From assembly GCF_016082275.1 (NCBI RefSeq), contig NZ_MOWM01000039.1, positions 1 to 52,559 on the forward strand: DNA of 52,559 nt. Reading direction: 5' to 3'. Positions 28,092 through 36,890 of the stretch are shown here, piece after piece (position 1 is the stretch's first letter; every line of letters starts with the position of its first letter). The notes below the pieces were generated by a model. That model saw only the letters and a program-made list of their open reading frames with translations. It did not search any database and was not told where the DNA came from. The position numbers and the translations under genes were made by a program. The DNA is from Variovorax sp. E3. Lineage in GTDB: Bacteria > Pseudomonadota > Gammaproteobacteria > Burkholderiales > Burkholderiaceae_C.

Positions 28092-28327
28092 GTGCACAGG
28101 ACAGCGGGTGTCCCCCTCCGCGAATGTCCCCCGGCCTGCGGCCTCCTCCTTTATTTCGCTGCGGGAGACACCCGATGCCCTGTGCACGTGGGCACGCGGC
28201 TGGTGTTCAGCCGATCAACCAGTGCGCTGAAAACGCTCACGCTGATGGTGTGCTCTGCGCAGCGAAATAAAGGAGGAGGGGCGCAGCCCCGGGGGACATT
28301 CGCGGAGCAGAGCACACCGTCGGCGTG
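28092..28327. repeat. Paired-hairpin repeat module 1 (units A and B)
   Basis: Two hairpin units back to back. Unit A (28092-28187) has 25-nt arms that pair at 22 of 25 positions (outer end GTGCACAGG, inner end GGGTGTC). Unit B (28238-28327) has 21-nt arms that pair at 19 of 21 (GGTGTGCTCTGC). Each loop is a conserved 46-48 nt core that starts TCCGCGAATGTCCCCCGG and ends CCTCCTCCTTTATTTCGCTGC less one base; unit B carries it reversed. A 50-nt linker joins them. The module fills most of the 326-bp gap between two convergent genes, where no coding sequence is credible. An inverted copy is at 31890-32129. Confidence 0.9.
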
Positions 28328-28362
28328 GGCGCACCCCGAAGACCGCTCCCAACAGCGCAAAC

Positions 28363-29493
28363 TCAGCCCGAAATCCCCTTGTTCGGATTCAGCAAGAACT
28401 TCTCCCCCGTCGCCTGCTTCCCATACACCCCGATCGCATCGAGCTGCAGCGCTTCGACCAGCGACACCTCGCGCGTGTACTTGCTGGCGAACGTCGTCTT
28501 CAATTCCGCGACCACGCGCGCGCGCAGGCGCTGCGTGCCCGCATCGCCCAGCTTCTGCAGGAACGGGAACAGCAGCCATCCGCCCATGCCCCATGCCATG
28601 CCGAAGTTGCGCACGAACTCCGTCGGGCCGCGGTCCAGGCCGCCGTAGATGTAGACCTGCTTGTGCGTCGTCGAGCCGTAGCGGCTGTATTCCTTGGCCG
28701 TGCGGTTCAGCGCCGCTTCCATGCAGCCCAGGATCTGCCCCGCGAGCTTGCCGCCGCCGGTGGCGTCGAAGGCCAGCGTGGCGCCGGTCTCGACCAGCGC
28801 CTGCGTCAGGTCTTCGAGGAAGGTGGGCGAGCTTGCGTTGCACACGTACTTCGCGCCCAGCCCGCGCAGCAGGTCTTCCTGCTCCTGCTTGCGCACGATG
28901 TTCACGAGCGCGATGCCGTCCTTCTGGCAGATCTTGTTGAGCATCTGGCCCAGGTTGGACGCCGCCGCCGTGTGCACCAGCGCCTTGTGGCCTTCCATGC
29001 GCATCGTCTCGACCATGCTCAGCGACGTGAGCGGGTTGACGAAGCACGACGCGCCTTCGGCGGGGGTGGTGCCGGGCGGCAGCTCCAGGCACATCGCGGC
29101 GGGCACGGCGCGGTACTGCGAGTACATCGCGCCGCCGATGGCCGCCACGGTCTTGCCGAGCAGCGCTTGCGCGGCCGGCGACGAGCCGGCCTTGACCACC
29201 ACGCCCGCGCCTTCGTTGCCGACCGGCATCGACTGGTCGAGCCGCGCGGCCATGGCAGGGCGCGCGCGTTCGGGCACGGTGGCGGTGACGACGGGGCGCT
29301 CGGCGGTGCCCGAGGCCTTGGCGGTGCTCATGTCGGCGGCGCCGAACAGCAGGCCCAGGTCCGACGGGTTCAGCGGCGACGCCTCGACGCGGATCACCAC
29401 CTCGTGGGCCTGCGGTTCGAGAATCGGGTCGTCGTGCAGCGAGAGTTCGAGTTCGCCGTTCGAACGGACGAGGGAGCGGATTTGCAGCGCCAT
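28363..29493 (-). CDS. MDR-family (zinc-binding dehydrogenase-like) oxidoreductase
   Basis: 376-residue medium-chain dehydrogenase/reductase fold protein. An N-terminal GroES-like domain (VVIRVEASPLNPSDLGLLFG ... VGNEGAGVVVKAG) is followed by a Rossmann domain (VHTAAASNLGQMLNKICQKDG, FDATGGGKLAGQIL). Zinc ligands of classical alcohol dehydrogenases are not evident, so it is more like the quinone or enoyl reductase branch. ATG 29493 was chosen because the fold begins at once after MALQIRSLVRSNGELEL. It stands alone, converging on the FAD monooxygenase. Confidence 0.87.
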   Translation of the reverse strand: MALQIRSLVRSNGELELSLHDDPILEPQAHEVVIRVEASPLNPSDLGLLFGAADMSTAKASGTAERPVVTATVPERARPAMAARLDQSMPVGNEGAGVVVKAGSSPAAQALLGKTVAAIGGAMYSQYRAVPAAMCLELPPGTTPAEGASCFVNPLTSLSMVETMRMEGHKALVHTAAASNLGQMLNKICQKDGIALVNIVRKQEQEDLLRGLGAKYVCNASSPTFLEDLTQALVETGATLAFDATGGGKLAGQILGCMEAALNRTAKEYSRYGSTTHKQVYIYGGLDRGPTEFVRNFGMAWGMGGWLLFPFLQKLGDAGTQRLRARVVAELKTTFASKYTREVSLVEALQLDAIGVYGKQATGEKFLLNPNKGISG

Positions 29494-29579
29494 GGAAGAG
29501 CCCTTTGAAGAGGTTCGAAGATGGCCATCGGCCACGGGGCGGCCAGTATAGGAGCGGGTCCTGAAACCCGCTGGCGCCT

Positions 29580-30116
29580 TCAGGACACCACGGGAATCAC
29601 GGGGGCATGCGCCAACGCGTGGCGCATCTTCGCGGGGTCGAGCCGCTCGATGTAGCGCGGAATGTTGCGCCACAGCGTGTGATAACCGTAGCCGCCGCGC
29701 AGCATCTCGTGGTGCGCGCTGTCCTTGTCCCATTGCTGCACGGCCATGCGGTACACCGCCGCGATCACGCCGGTGCGGTCGGCGCCGTGCATGCAGTGAA
29801 TGAGCACCGGGCCGTGCTTCTCGGCCTCGCGAATGGCCACCAGCGCGCGCAGCACCTTGGCGTCGTCGATGGACCAGGTGTTGATCGGCACGCGCACCAG
29901 CCGGATGCCGGTGCCGGCGAACACCTTCTTGTCGTCGTTGAACGAACGCAGGCTCACCACCGTGTGGATGCCGAGCGACTGCAGCGCCGCCATGTTGGCG
30001 CGTCGCGGTTGCGCGCTGCGGTACAGCGTGGGCGTGATGCGGTGCAGGTTCTCGACGTGCAGCTCGTCGAGCGGGTCGGCCCAGTGGCCGGGGCGCGTGT
30101 CGGTGGTGGCTGTCAT
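29580..30116 (-). CDS. Dual-specificity/tyrosine phosphatase-like protein
   Basis: 178-residue Cys-based phosphatase with signature HCMHGADRTG (Cys108, Arg114). An upstream domain (ITPTLYRSAQPRRANMAALQ, LGIHTVVSLRS) is typical of the bacterial DSP family that includes lipid phosphatases. No signal peptide. It is the third gene of a tightly packed minus-strand operon with a glycosyltransferase and a membrane protein. That context suggests a phospholipid or glycolipid intermediate as substrate rather than a protein, but this is inference. Confidence 0.87.
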   Translation of the reverse strand: MTATTDTRPGHWADPLDELHVENLHRITPTLYRSAQPRRANMAALQSLGIHTVVSLRSFNDDKKVFAGTGIRLVRVPINTWSIDDAKVLRALVAIREAEKHGPVLIHCMHGADRTGVIAAVYRMAVQQWDKDSAHHEMLRGGYGYHTLWRNIPRYIERLDPAKMRHALAHAPVIPVVS

Positions 30117-30124
30117 GTGGTTCG

Positions 30125-30631
30125 TCACCTGCGCCGCCAGTGGCGCACCGTGAGGATCAGCAGCGCCACCGCGAGGCCGCCCCAGTAGTCGACCGGCGCG
30201 CCCCACAGCCAGTGCTTGTGCCAGAACGCATCGACCGGGTTGAAGCGCGCCCAGCCGAAGGCCGGGTTGATGAGGAACCACAGGAAGTCTTCGCAGACCC
30301 AGAACACGATCAGCCCCGCCACCGCGAGCCCGACGTTGCGCCACGTCCAGCGGCCGTTGAAGGCCAGCGGCGAGAAGAACACCAGCGCCATGAAGGTGAA
30401 CACCCACGCGTGGTAGCCCGTCATGGCGCGGCCGCCCCAGAAGAGGTCGAGCCAGATGCTGTTTTCGATGCGCCAGGTCGGCAGCGATGTGGCCCAGCCC
30501 GCGCCGCCTTCGATCTGGATTTCCGCATTGGCGAAGAAGAAGGCCATGACGGCCACCCACACGAGGTAGCCGATGGTGCGGCCCACGCCGGTCTTTTCCT
30601 GGAGGTCGCGATTCATCGTCGTCATGGTCAT
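30125..30631 (-). CDS. Polytopic membrane protein of unknown function
   Basis: 168-residue protein with about four membrane helices (near residues 18-36, 72-92, 98-120 and 145-163). It is rich in Trp (LFWGGRAMTGYHAWVFTF, EDFLWFLINPAFGWARF, FWHKHWLWGAPVDYWGG). The repeated Trp/His pattern may be a ligand or haem-like site, but I do not recognise a named family. The ATG at 30631 overlaps the stop of the glycosyltransferase (ATGA), and the phosphatase starts 9 nt after its stop. Confidence 0.8.
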   Translation of the reverse strand: MTMTTMNRDLQEKTGVGRTIGYLVWVAVMAFFFANAEIQIEGGAGWATSLPTWRIENSIWLDLFWGGRAMTGYHAWVFTFMALVFFSPLAFNGRWTWRNVGLAVAGLIVFWVCEDFLWFLINPAFGWARFNPVDAFWHKHWLWGAPVDYWGGLAVALLILTVRHWRRR

Positions 30632-31776
30632 GAGGCGACAGGCTTCGACAGCACGTGCTGCAGCACCGCGCGCGCCGCCTGCGGCTTGCCGAGCGCGCGG
30701 CTGCGCGCGGCCATGTTCGCGAGCTTGGCCGGGTCGGCCATGAGCCGCGCGACCTTGTAGTCGAGCCCGATCGCGTCGTAGGCCAGCCACGCGGCGCCTT
30801 CTTCCATCAGGAAGCCGGCGTTGTGTTCTTCCTGCCCCGGGATCGGCGAGATCAGCAGCATCGGCTTGCCCAGCGCCAGGCACTCCGACACCGTGAGCCC
30901 GCCCGGCTTGGTGACGACGAGGTCGGACGCCGCCATCATCTTGTGCATCTCGTTGGTGAAGCCGATCGCGACCACGCGGCCGGGGTAGCGCTTGGCCAGC
31001 GCCTCGAGCTTGCCGTGTGCCTCGACGTTGCGGCCGGCGACGGCGATCACCTGGAAGTTGCCTTCACCGCCGAGGCCGAGCACGCGCTCGACCATGCTCG
31101 GCAGGTCACCCACACCCGCACCGCCCGAAGCCATCAGCAACACGGGCCGCGACGGGTCGAGGCCCAGCTCGGCCGCGCAGGCGTTGCGAGACAGCGAAGG
31201 CACGTCGGGCTCGGAAAACGCCGGCATCACCGGAATGCCGGTGACATGGATACGGTCCGCCGGAATGCCGCGCGCCCGCAAGCGAAACGCCACCTCTTCG
31301 GTCGCCGCAAGATAGCCCGCCATGCCCGGCACCAGCCACATGTTGTGCAGGTCGTAGTCGGTGATCTGCAGCCACACGGGATAGTCGATGCGCCCCCGGT
31401 TGCGTTCGCGCATCAGCAGTTCGGCCGGCAGAAAGTGCGTGCAGATCACCGCATCGGGCTGCTCGCGCCGGATCTCCTTCACCAGCGCCCCGGTGCTCAG
31501 CCGCTCGATGCCGCGCCGCAGGCGTTGCGAGGGGGCGTGGTGCGGCGTGGTGTCCGTGCGTTGGTGCAGGTAAGACCACAGCTCGGGTGCCCGGTTCACG
31601 AGCTGGATGTACCAGTCGGTGTAGACCTTCCGAAAGCCGCCGGCCACGTGGGCCATGGCATCGATGTGGACCGCCGTGCAGGGCGGGGCGAGGGACTGGG
31701 CGGTGGCGGCAAGCGCCTGTGCTGCACGCACGTGGCCGTTGCCGGCGCTCACGCTGAGGATCAGGAGTTTGGTCAT
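30628..31776 (-). CDS. GT28-family glycosyltransferase, MGDG synthase/UgtP-like
   Basis: 382-residue GT-B glycosyltransferase. The N-terminal motif ILSVSAGNGHVRAAQAL matches the monogalactosyl-diacylglycerol synthase N-domain. The C-terminal nucleotide-sugar site includes IGFTNEMHKMMAASDLVVTKPGGLTVSE and PIPGQEEHNAGFL. This group transfers a sugar to diacylglycerol (MGDG synthase, UgtP) or to lipid II (MurG). The MGDG_synth-type start and the lack of a cell-wall context favour glycolipid synthesis. First gene of the three-gene operon; a repeat module lies upstream. Confidence 0.9.
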   Translation of the reverse strand: MTKLLILSVSAGNGHVRAAQALAATAQSLAPPCTAVHIDAMAHVAGGFRKVYTDWYIQLVNRAPELWSYLHQRTDTTPHHAPSQRLRRGIERLSTGALVKEIRREQPDAVICTHFLPAELLMRERNRGRIDYPVWLQITDYDLHNMWLVPGMAGYLAATEEVAFRLRARGIPADRIHVTGIPVMPAFSEPDVPSLSRNACAAELGLDPSRPVLLMASGGAGVGDLPSMVERVLGLGGEGNFQVIAVAGRNVEAHGKLEALAKRYPGRVVAIGFTNEMHKMMAASDLVVTKPGGLTVSECLALGKPMLLISPIPGQEEHNAGFLMEEGAAWLAYDAIGLDYKVARLMADPAKLANMAARSRALGKPQAARAVLQHVLSKPVAS

Positions 31777-31889
31777 GAATTCGGAGATCTGCGCGGATTA
31801 TGGCCATGCGATGTGGCACCGCCTTCTGTGGGCCACCTCGACAACGGCTTGCACGGTGACAAAGGGCTCACTCTGCGGATCTGTGACGA

Positions 31890-32129
31890 CGATCACGCCG
31901 ACGGTGTGCTCTGCTCCGCGAATGTCCCCCGGCCTTCGGCCTCCTCCTTTATTTCGCTGCGCAGAGCACACCATCGACGTGATCGCTCAGAGCCCTGGTT
32001 GATCGGCGAGCGCCAGCAGCGTGCCCTAGTGCGCAGGGCATCGGGTACTCCCCGCAGCGAAATAAAGGAGGAGGAGGGGCGCAGCCCCGGGGGACATTCG
32101 CGGAGGGGAGTACCCGGTGTCCTGTGCAC
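31890..32129. repeat. Paired-hairpin repeat module 2 (units C and D), inverted copy of module 1
   Basis: Unit C (31890-31985) has 25-nt arms pairing at 23 of 25 positions (CGATCACG outer end, GTGTGCTCTGC inner end). Unit D (32029-32129) has 25-nt arms pairing at 22 of 25 (GTGCGCAGGGCATCGGGTAC type). The core of C differs from that of A by one base. Read as reverse complement, D-linker-C lines up with A-linker-B, including the linker words GGGCACGC and GCCGATCAACCAG. The 380-bp gap it occupies between the nadV 3' end and the glycosyltransferase 5' end has no credible gene; 31777-31889 shows nothing else. Confidence 0.9.
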
Positions 32130-32156
32130 CCGCCCCGAAAGAACCCGACCCCGCCT

Positions 32157-33601
32157 TCAGAGCGGCGCCCGAGAAGTCACGAACTGATTCACCCCCGCCG
32201 CAGCCCGCTCACGAATGGCATCGAAAGTCGTGCTCTGAACGATGCGCCCGTTCTCGAACACCGTCTGCAACTCATCGACTTGGCCCGCCGCAAGCGCTTC
32301 TTCGCGAAGGGTCTGCATGTCGCCTCGAGCATTGCGAACCAATGCAAGCCGCCCCTTCTTCGAAGCCTTGCTCACGTCGCCTACGGGCGACTTGTAGACA
32401 TCGCGCCACTCGCCGTTCACCTGCATGGCCGAGCACTTCATCGCCCACTGCATCGTGTCGCGATTGACCTGCTGCAACAGCCCCCCGCCCATGCCGAACG
32501 AAATGTTTTCCGTCGAGAAACCATTGTGGAAAAAGTTCGACAGGCACAGCCGCAGCGAATCGAGATTCACCCCGTCGCCCTGGATGATGCGCACATTGTT
32601 CAGCACCCGAAAACCCTTGGCATTGGTCGTCGTGCCGAAACGGTCGGCCAAAATTTGCGCCACCTTCAGCGTCGTTTCCGCCGGGTCGCCCGAGTCCGGC
32701 CGCACCACCAGCGTCGCGCCCGACGCCACCACCTTCGCCTTCAGTTCGCCACCCCAGATGCGCGCGCAGGCGTGAAGATGTCGTAGCTGTCGCTCACCAC
32801 CGCAAACGTCGCGCCCGGCTTGCCGAACTGGTCGATCATGTTGCCGTAGGCATCGGCCTCGTGCTCGCGGCCCCAGCCCGTGATCGTGCTGTGCTCGGCC
32901 GCGGGAATCGAGAAGCCCGCCACGTCGCAGTCGTAATACCGGCGCGCGGCGACCAGCGCGGCCAGCGTGTCGGTGCCCATGAAGTTGACCAAGTGCGCCA
33001 TGCCGCCCAGCGCCGCCGACTCGAGGCTCGACACCCCGCGCGCGCCGAAGTCATGCAGCCTGAAGGCGATCTGCCCTTGCGGGTCGTCGCAGGTCGCTTC
33101 GAGATACCGCAGCAGCGTGGTGCGCGCCGCCGCCGACAGCGTGGCCACCGTGGTCGGGTACCAGATCGCGCGCAGCAGCTCGGTCTCCAGAAAGCTCGTG
33201 ATCCAGAAGAACTCAGGGTCGGTGTTCTCGATGGTCGCCAGCACGTTGTGCACCGGCGTCACGCTGCCCTCGGGCACCGCGCGGATGCGCACCGGCATCA
33301 GCCCGCCGTGCTTGTCGATCAGCCGCAGCCAGCCTTCGCGGTTGAAGGGCTCGCCGTGCGCGGCCATGAGGGCAGCGGCTTCCTCGACGTCGTCGCGCGT
33401 CACCGGCGTCTGCAGGTATTCGCGCAGGTAAGCCTGCAACCCGAAGAACAGCGAGTGGCTGAAGATGCCGCCGCGCGACTCGATGTAGCTGTACACCGTT
33501 TGCGTGCCGGGCGGGTACTGCATCCAGTGCGACACCTTGTACGAGTCGGTGCGCAGCAGCAGGTTGTTGCCCAGGGGCGAGGAGGTGAGATTGCGGTTCA
33601 T
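32157..33601 (-). CDS. nadV: Nicotinamide phosphoribosyltransferase (frameshifted)
   Basis: Makes nicotinamide mononucleotide from nicotinamide and PRPP, the first step of the deamidation-free NAD salvage route. Diagnostic segments are LLLRTDSYKVSHWMQYPPGTQTVYSYIESRGG, FRLHDFGARGVSSLESAALGG, VVRPDSGDP, IIQGDGVN and ISFGMGGGLLQQVNRDTMQWAMKCS. One base is missing near 32770 (DIFTPARA should continue CARIWGGELKAK); the corrected length is 481 residues. It follows the NMN adenylyltransferase gene by 81 nt on the same strand, forming a complete salvage pair. A hairpin includes its ribosome site. Confidence 0.94.
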
Positions 33602-33603
33602 GT

Positions 33604-33620
33604 GTGAAAGCTCCTTTCAC
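33604..33620 (-). promoter_or_regulatory. Hairpin enclosing the nadV Shine-Dalgarno sequence
   Basis: On the minus strand, GTGAAAG-GAG-CTTTCAC is a perfect 7-bp inverted repeat with a 3-nt centre, ending 2 nt before the nadV ATG. The ribosome site AAAGGAG lies in the left stem and loop. As RNA it could mask the start until opened; as DNA it could be a small operator. The dyad is visible directly; the function is inference. Confidence 0.45.
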
Positions 33621-33682
33621 TGTGGCACCCGTCAACCGGGGCCGTTCTTGCTTGCTGACAAAAAAGCCTGGACCGTCGTCTT

Positions 33683-34762
33683 TCAGTTCTTGCCCAGGCC
33701 ACCCAGAAAATGGTTCGCGATGAAGAAGTGGTCTTCGTAGATGCGGTCCTGCATGTCGAGGAACTCGGCAATCGGCACCCAGCGCACCTCGGCCGCGTCG
33801 TCGTCGGCGCGCACGTCCGACAGGCCGGTCCACTGGTTGTGCGCCAGTTCGAAGAAGAAGCCGTGCGTGATGGTGCGGCCGCGCTGCGAGCGGTCGGGCG
33901 CGTCGAACACATGGCTGGCCTTCATGCTGCCGTTGAGCACGGGCACGGGCACCTTGAGCCGGGTTTCTTCCTTCAGCTCGCGGATGGCCGCGTCCTGCAG
34001 CCGCTCGTGCTGGCCGACGAAGCCGCCGGGCAGCGCCCACGTGCCCTTGCCGGGGTGGAACTTGCGCCGCACCAGCAGGATGTGGCCGGCCTCGACCACG
34101 ATGGCGTCGACCGTGGTGTAGATCGGCGGAAAGTCGCTGCCGGCGTAGCGGTACTTGTCGCGGTAGTCGACCAGGAAGGCGCGCTCTTCGCACAGCTCGG
34201 CGTAGTCGGCGGTGCGGGTGAACTGGTCGAGGAACGCGGCCGTGCCGTCGGGCAGGTCGGCGCGCGCCAGCTGGCCGCGGTTCTCGGGGTCGAAGTAGAG
34301 GCTGCGCACGTCGGTGGCGTTCAGGCTCTCCACGCTGTTCTGGCCGGCGAACTCCCAGTGCGGGAACAGCTTGAGGTAGTAGCTCGACGCGTCCTTCAGG
34401 TGCCCCACCAGCGCCACCCTGGCCTTGGCGGGCGCATGGCCGTCCTGCGCGATGAGCCGCTCGACCGCCGACTGGATCGACGCGATCCAGATCTGGTCGT
34501 TGTAGGGCGAGTCGCCCACGCCGACGACGCTCACGCGCATCTGCTCGGTGCCGCGCAGGCAGGCGCGCACCATGCGTTCGCGTTCGTCGAAGGTGAAGGG
34601 GTTCTTGACGCTGCGTGGCTTGCGGTCGGAGCCGACCACCACGATGACCCGATCGGCGGCGCGAAGGCCTTCTTCGATGAGTCGCTGGTGTCCGAAATGA
34701 ACGGGCTGGAAGCGCCCGATGACGATGGCGTACTGGTACTTGCGTGCGTTTTGCGTGTTCAC
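33683..34762 (-). CDS. Bifunctional NMN adenylyltransferase/Nudix hydrolase
   Basis: 359 residues with two domains. Residues about 10-190 form an NadM-type nucleotidyltransferase (IVIGRFQPVHFGHQRLIEEG with the HxGH motif; NATDVRSLYF). Residues about 200-345 form a Nudix domain (GGFVGQHERLQDAAIRELKEE). It turns NMN and ATP into NAD; the Nudix part probably cleaves ADP-ribose or related molecules. The start is GTG at 34762, with GGGGGA 7 nt upstream; a TTG at 34792 would lack this support. It is upstream of nadV in the same operon. Confidence 0.93.
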   Translation of the reverse strand: MNTQNARKYQYAIVIGRFQPVHFGHQRLIEEGLRAADRVIVVVGSDRKPRSVKNPFTFDERERMVRACLRGTEQMRVSVVGVGDSPYNDQIWIASIQSAVERLIAQDGHAPAKARVALVGHLKDASSYYLKLFPHWEFAGQNSVESLNATDVRSLYFDPENRGQLARADLPDGTAAFLDQFTRTADYAELCEERAFLVDYRDKYRYAGSDFPPIYTTVDAIVVEAGHILLVRRKFHPGKGTWALPGGFVGQHERLQDAAIRELKEETRLKVPVPVLNGSMKASHVFDAPDRSQRGRTITHGFFFELAHNQWTGLSDVRADDDAAEVRWVPIAEFLDMQDRIYEDHFFIANHFLGGLGKN

Positions 34763-34828
34763 TTGGGAATCCCCCAAAAATGGCGCGATCAACTCGCGCT
34801 GGGTTCAGGATAGCATCGGTGCCGCCCC

Positions 34829-35680
34829 ATGATCAAGCCCCTTCCGATGACCGAGCCCTCTACCTCCCCCAACGCGCCCGTGCGCCTGAACAAGCGCATG
34901 GCCGAGCTCAAGCTGTGCTCGCGCCGCGAAGCCGACGAGTGGATCGCCAACGGCTGGGTGAAGGTCAACGGCAAGCCGGCCGAGATGGGCGTGAAGGTCA
35001 CGCCGTCCGACCGCATCGAGATCGACAAGGCAGCCAAGGGCCAGCAGGCCAACCAGGTCACCATCCTCATCAACAAGCCCATCGGCTTCGTGAGCGGCCA
35101 GGCCGAAGACGGCCACGAGCCGGCGGTCACGCTGTTCACGCCGCAGAACCGCTGGGCCGACGACAACGCGCGCTTCTTCTTCAGCCCGCAGCAGCTACGC
35201 GGCCTGGCGCCGTGCGGCCGGCTCGACATCGACTCCATCGGCCTGCTGGTCATGACGCAGGACGGGCGCGTCGCGCGCCAGCTCATCGGCGAAGACTCGG
35301 TGATGGAAAAGGAATACCTGGTGCGCGTGGCCTACCACGGCCTGGGCCAGCCCGCGCCCACCGGCCAGCTGATTCGCATGGACGACGACGACCCCGTCAC
35401 CAGCAACGTGCAGGCGGTGTTCCCGCCGGCCATGCTGGCCCGGCTGCGCCACGGCCTGAGCCTCGATGGCCAGGCGCTGAAGCCGGCGCGGGTCGAGTGG
35501 CAGAACCCCGAGCAGCTGCGCTTCGTGCTCACCGAAGGCAAGAAGCGGCAGATCCGCCGCATGTGCGAGCTGGTCGGCCTGAAGGTGGTGGGCCTGAAGC
35601 GCGTGCGCATCGGCAAGGTGATGCTGGGCAACCTGCCGGTGGGGCAATGGCGCTACCTCGGGCCGCACGAGAAGTTCTGA
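34829..35680 (+). CDS. rRNA pseudouridine synthase, RsuA/RluF family
   Basis: 283 residues: an N-terminal S4 RNA-binding domain ([32 protein letters not shown]) and a pseudouridine synthase domain. The catalytic-loop motif [17 protein letters not shown] contains the Asp; the later motif is [26 protein letters not shown]. Closest in plan to RluF (23S rRNA), though RsuA/RluB/RluE specificity cannot be separated by eye. Starts at ATG 34829 or ATG 34847 are both possible. It is divergent from the NMN adenylyltransferase gene. Confidence 0.9.
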   Translation: MIKPLPMTEPSTSPNAPVRLNKRMAELKLCSRREADEWIANGWVKVNGKPAEMGVKVTPSDRIEIDKAAKGQQANQVTILINKPIGFVSGQAEDGHEPAVTLFTPQNRWADDNARFFFSPQQLRGLAPCGRLDIDSIGLLVMTQDGRVARQLIGEDSVMEKEYLVRVAYHGLGQPAPTGQLIRMDDDDPVTSNVQAVFPPAMLARLRHGLSLDGQALKPARVEWQNPEQLRFVLTEGKKRQIRRMCELVGLKVVGLKRVRIGKVMLGNLPVGQWRYLGPHEKF

Positions 35681-36771
35681 GCCTGCGCGCGCTGAACCGC
35701 GCCACCCTGGCGCGGCAGCTGCTGCTCGAACGCCGCAAGCTGTCGGTCGTGCAGGCCGTCGAGCGGCTGGCCGGCCTGCAGGCGCAGGCGCCGAACCCGC
35801 CGTACATCGGCCTGTGGAGCCGGCTCGAAGGCTTCGGGCGCGACCAGCTGACCGAGGCGATGCGCAAGCGCCGCATCGTGCGCCTGTCGACGCTGCGCTC
35901 CACCCTGCACCTCATGACCGCCGCCGACGCGCTGGCCTGGCGTCCGCTGCTCGAGCCCGTGCACCAGCGCGGGCTGCTGGGCAACCACAAGCGCGCGCTC
36001 GACGGCCTCGACCGCGCGGCCGTGGTCGCGGCGGGAAAGGCCCTGCTCGGCGAGCGTCCCCGCACCGGCACGGAACTGGGGCAGGCGCTGGCACTGCAAT
36101 GGCAGGGGCGCGAGCCCGCATCGCTGGCCGCGCTGATCCGCAACAACCTGCCGCTGGCGCACCTGCCGCCCGCCGGCAGCTGGAACTCGCACCAGAACGC
36201 GGTGCTGCAGCCCCTGGGCGACTGGCTGGCCGACACCGGGGAGCCTCCTCCGGCTCCGGCCACGCAAGACGACCTGCTGCTGCGCTACCTCGCCGCCTTC
36301 GGCCCTGCCACGCTGGCCGATGCCGGTGCGTGGTCGGGCCTCACGGGCTGGAAGGCCGTAGCCGAGCGCCTGCGGCCGCAACTGCGCGTGTTCGCCGGCG
36401 CGCAGGGCGAAGAGCTGTTCGACCTGCCCCGCGCACCCCGCCCCGACCCCGACACCCCCGCGCCGCCGCGCCTCGTCGCCGAGTGGGACAACCTGCTGCT
36501 CGCGCACGCCGACCGCACCCGCGTGCTGAGCGAAGCACACAAGCCCCGCGTGTTCACCGCCAACGGCATCGTGCGCGGCACGGTGCTGCTCGACGGCTTC
36601 GTGGCCGGCACCTGGAAGGTCGAGCGGGACAAGCGCGCGGCCACCGTGGCGCTGGAACCCTTCACGCGCTGGTCGAAGGCCGAGCGCCTCGGCGTCGAGG
36701 AAGAAGCCTTGCGGCTGCTGGCCTTCGCGTCGGACGGCGAGGGCGAAAGCCATGCCGTGCGCCTGCCATGA
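35647..36771 (+). CDS. Winged-helix DNA-binding domain protein (HTH_42/AlkX-like)
   Basis: 374-residue protein of the family with repeated winged-helix folds related to YcaQ/AlkX DNA-glycosylase-like proteins. Typical segments are [39 protein letters not shown] and [18 protein letters not shown], with a later [18 protein letters not shown]. The ATG at 35647 lies within the end of the pseudouridine synthase gene (34-nt overlap) with GGTGGGG before it, suggesting coupling. Role in DNA or transcription is not proven. Confidence 0.82.
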   Translation: MALPRAAREVLSLRALNRATLARQLLLERRKLSVVQAVERLAGLQAQAPNPPYIGLWSRLEGFGRDQLTEAMRKRRIVRLSTLRSTLHLMTAADALAWRPLLEPVHQRGLLGNHKRALDGLDRAAVVAAGKALLGERPRTGTELGQALALQWQGREPASLAALIRNNLPLAHLPPAGSWNSHQNAVLQPLGDWLADTGEPPPAPATQDDLLLRYLAAFGPATLADAGAWSGLTGWKAVAERLRPQLRVFAGAQGEELFDLPRAPRPDPDTPAPPRLVAEWDNLLLAHADRTRVLSEAHKPRVFTANGIVRGTVLLDGFVAGTWKVERDKRAATVALEPFTRWSKAERLGVEEEALRLLAFASDGEGESHAVRLP

Positions 36772-36792
36772 CCCCGCGGCGCGACAGGCGCA

Positions 36793-36823
36793 TAAGCGTC
36801 CACTAAGTATTCGCCCCTACGCT
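36793..36823 (+). promoter_or_regulatory. Probable autoregulated promoter of the QseB-like gene
   Basis: Two 11-bp direct repeats, TAAGCGTCCAC (36793) and TAAGTATTCGC (36804), followed after 3 nt by TACGCT (36818), a possible -10. TAAGTATTCGC differs by one base from TAAGTCTTCGC in the array upstream of the secreted-protein gene. The spacing from last repeat to -10 (14 nt start to start) is the same there. This is the layout of OmpR-family activator sites. Confidence 0.6.
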
Positions 36824-36890
36824 GCGCCCGGCGCAGGCACTTCCGGTCATCCCGATCGCGTGCTACCTTGCGGCCGAAGGAGTCGCCGCG

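Noticed and set aside
28049..28270. Possible 73-residue protein over repeat module 1
   Set aside because: The sequence is that of the hairpin repeat; frames through the repeat copies give similar peptides only because the DNA is repeated.
31893..32129. Possible 78-residue protein over repeat module 2
   Set aside because: Coincides with the inverted hairpin module; no ribosome site or codon signature.
28092..32129. Composite transposon bounded by inverted repeats
   Set aside because: The enclosed block has only metabolic genes and no transposase, and no target-site duplication was found.
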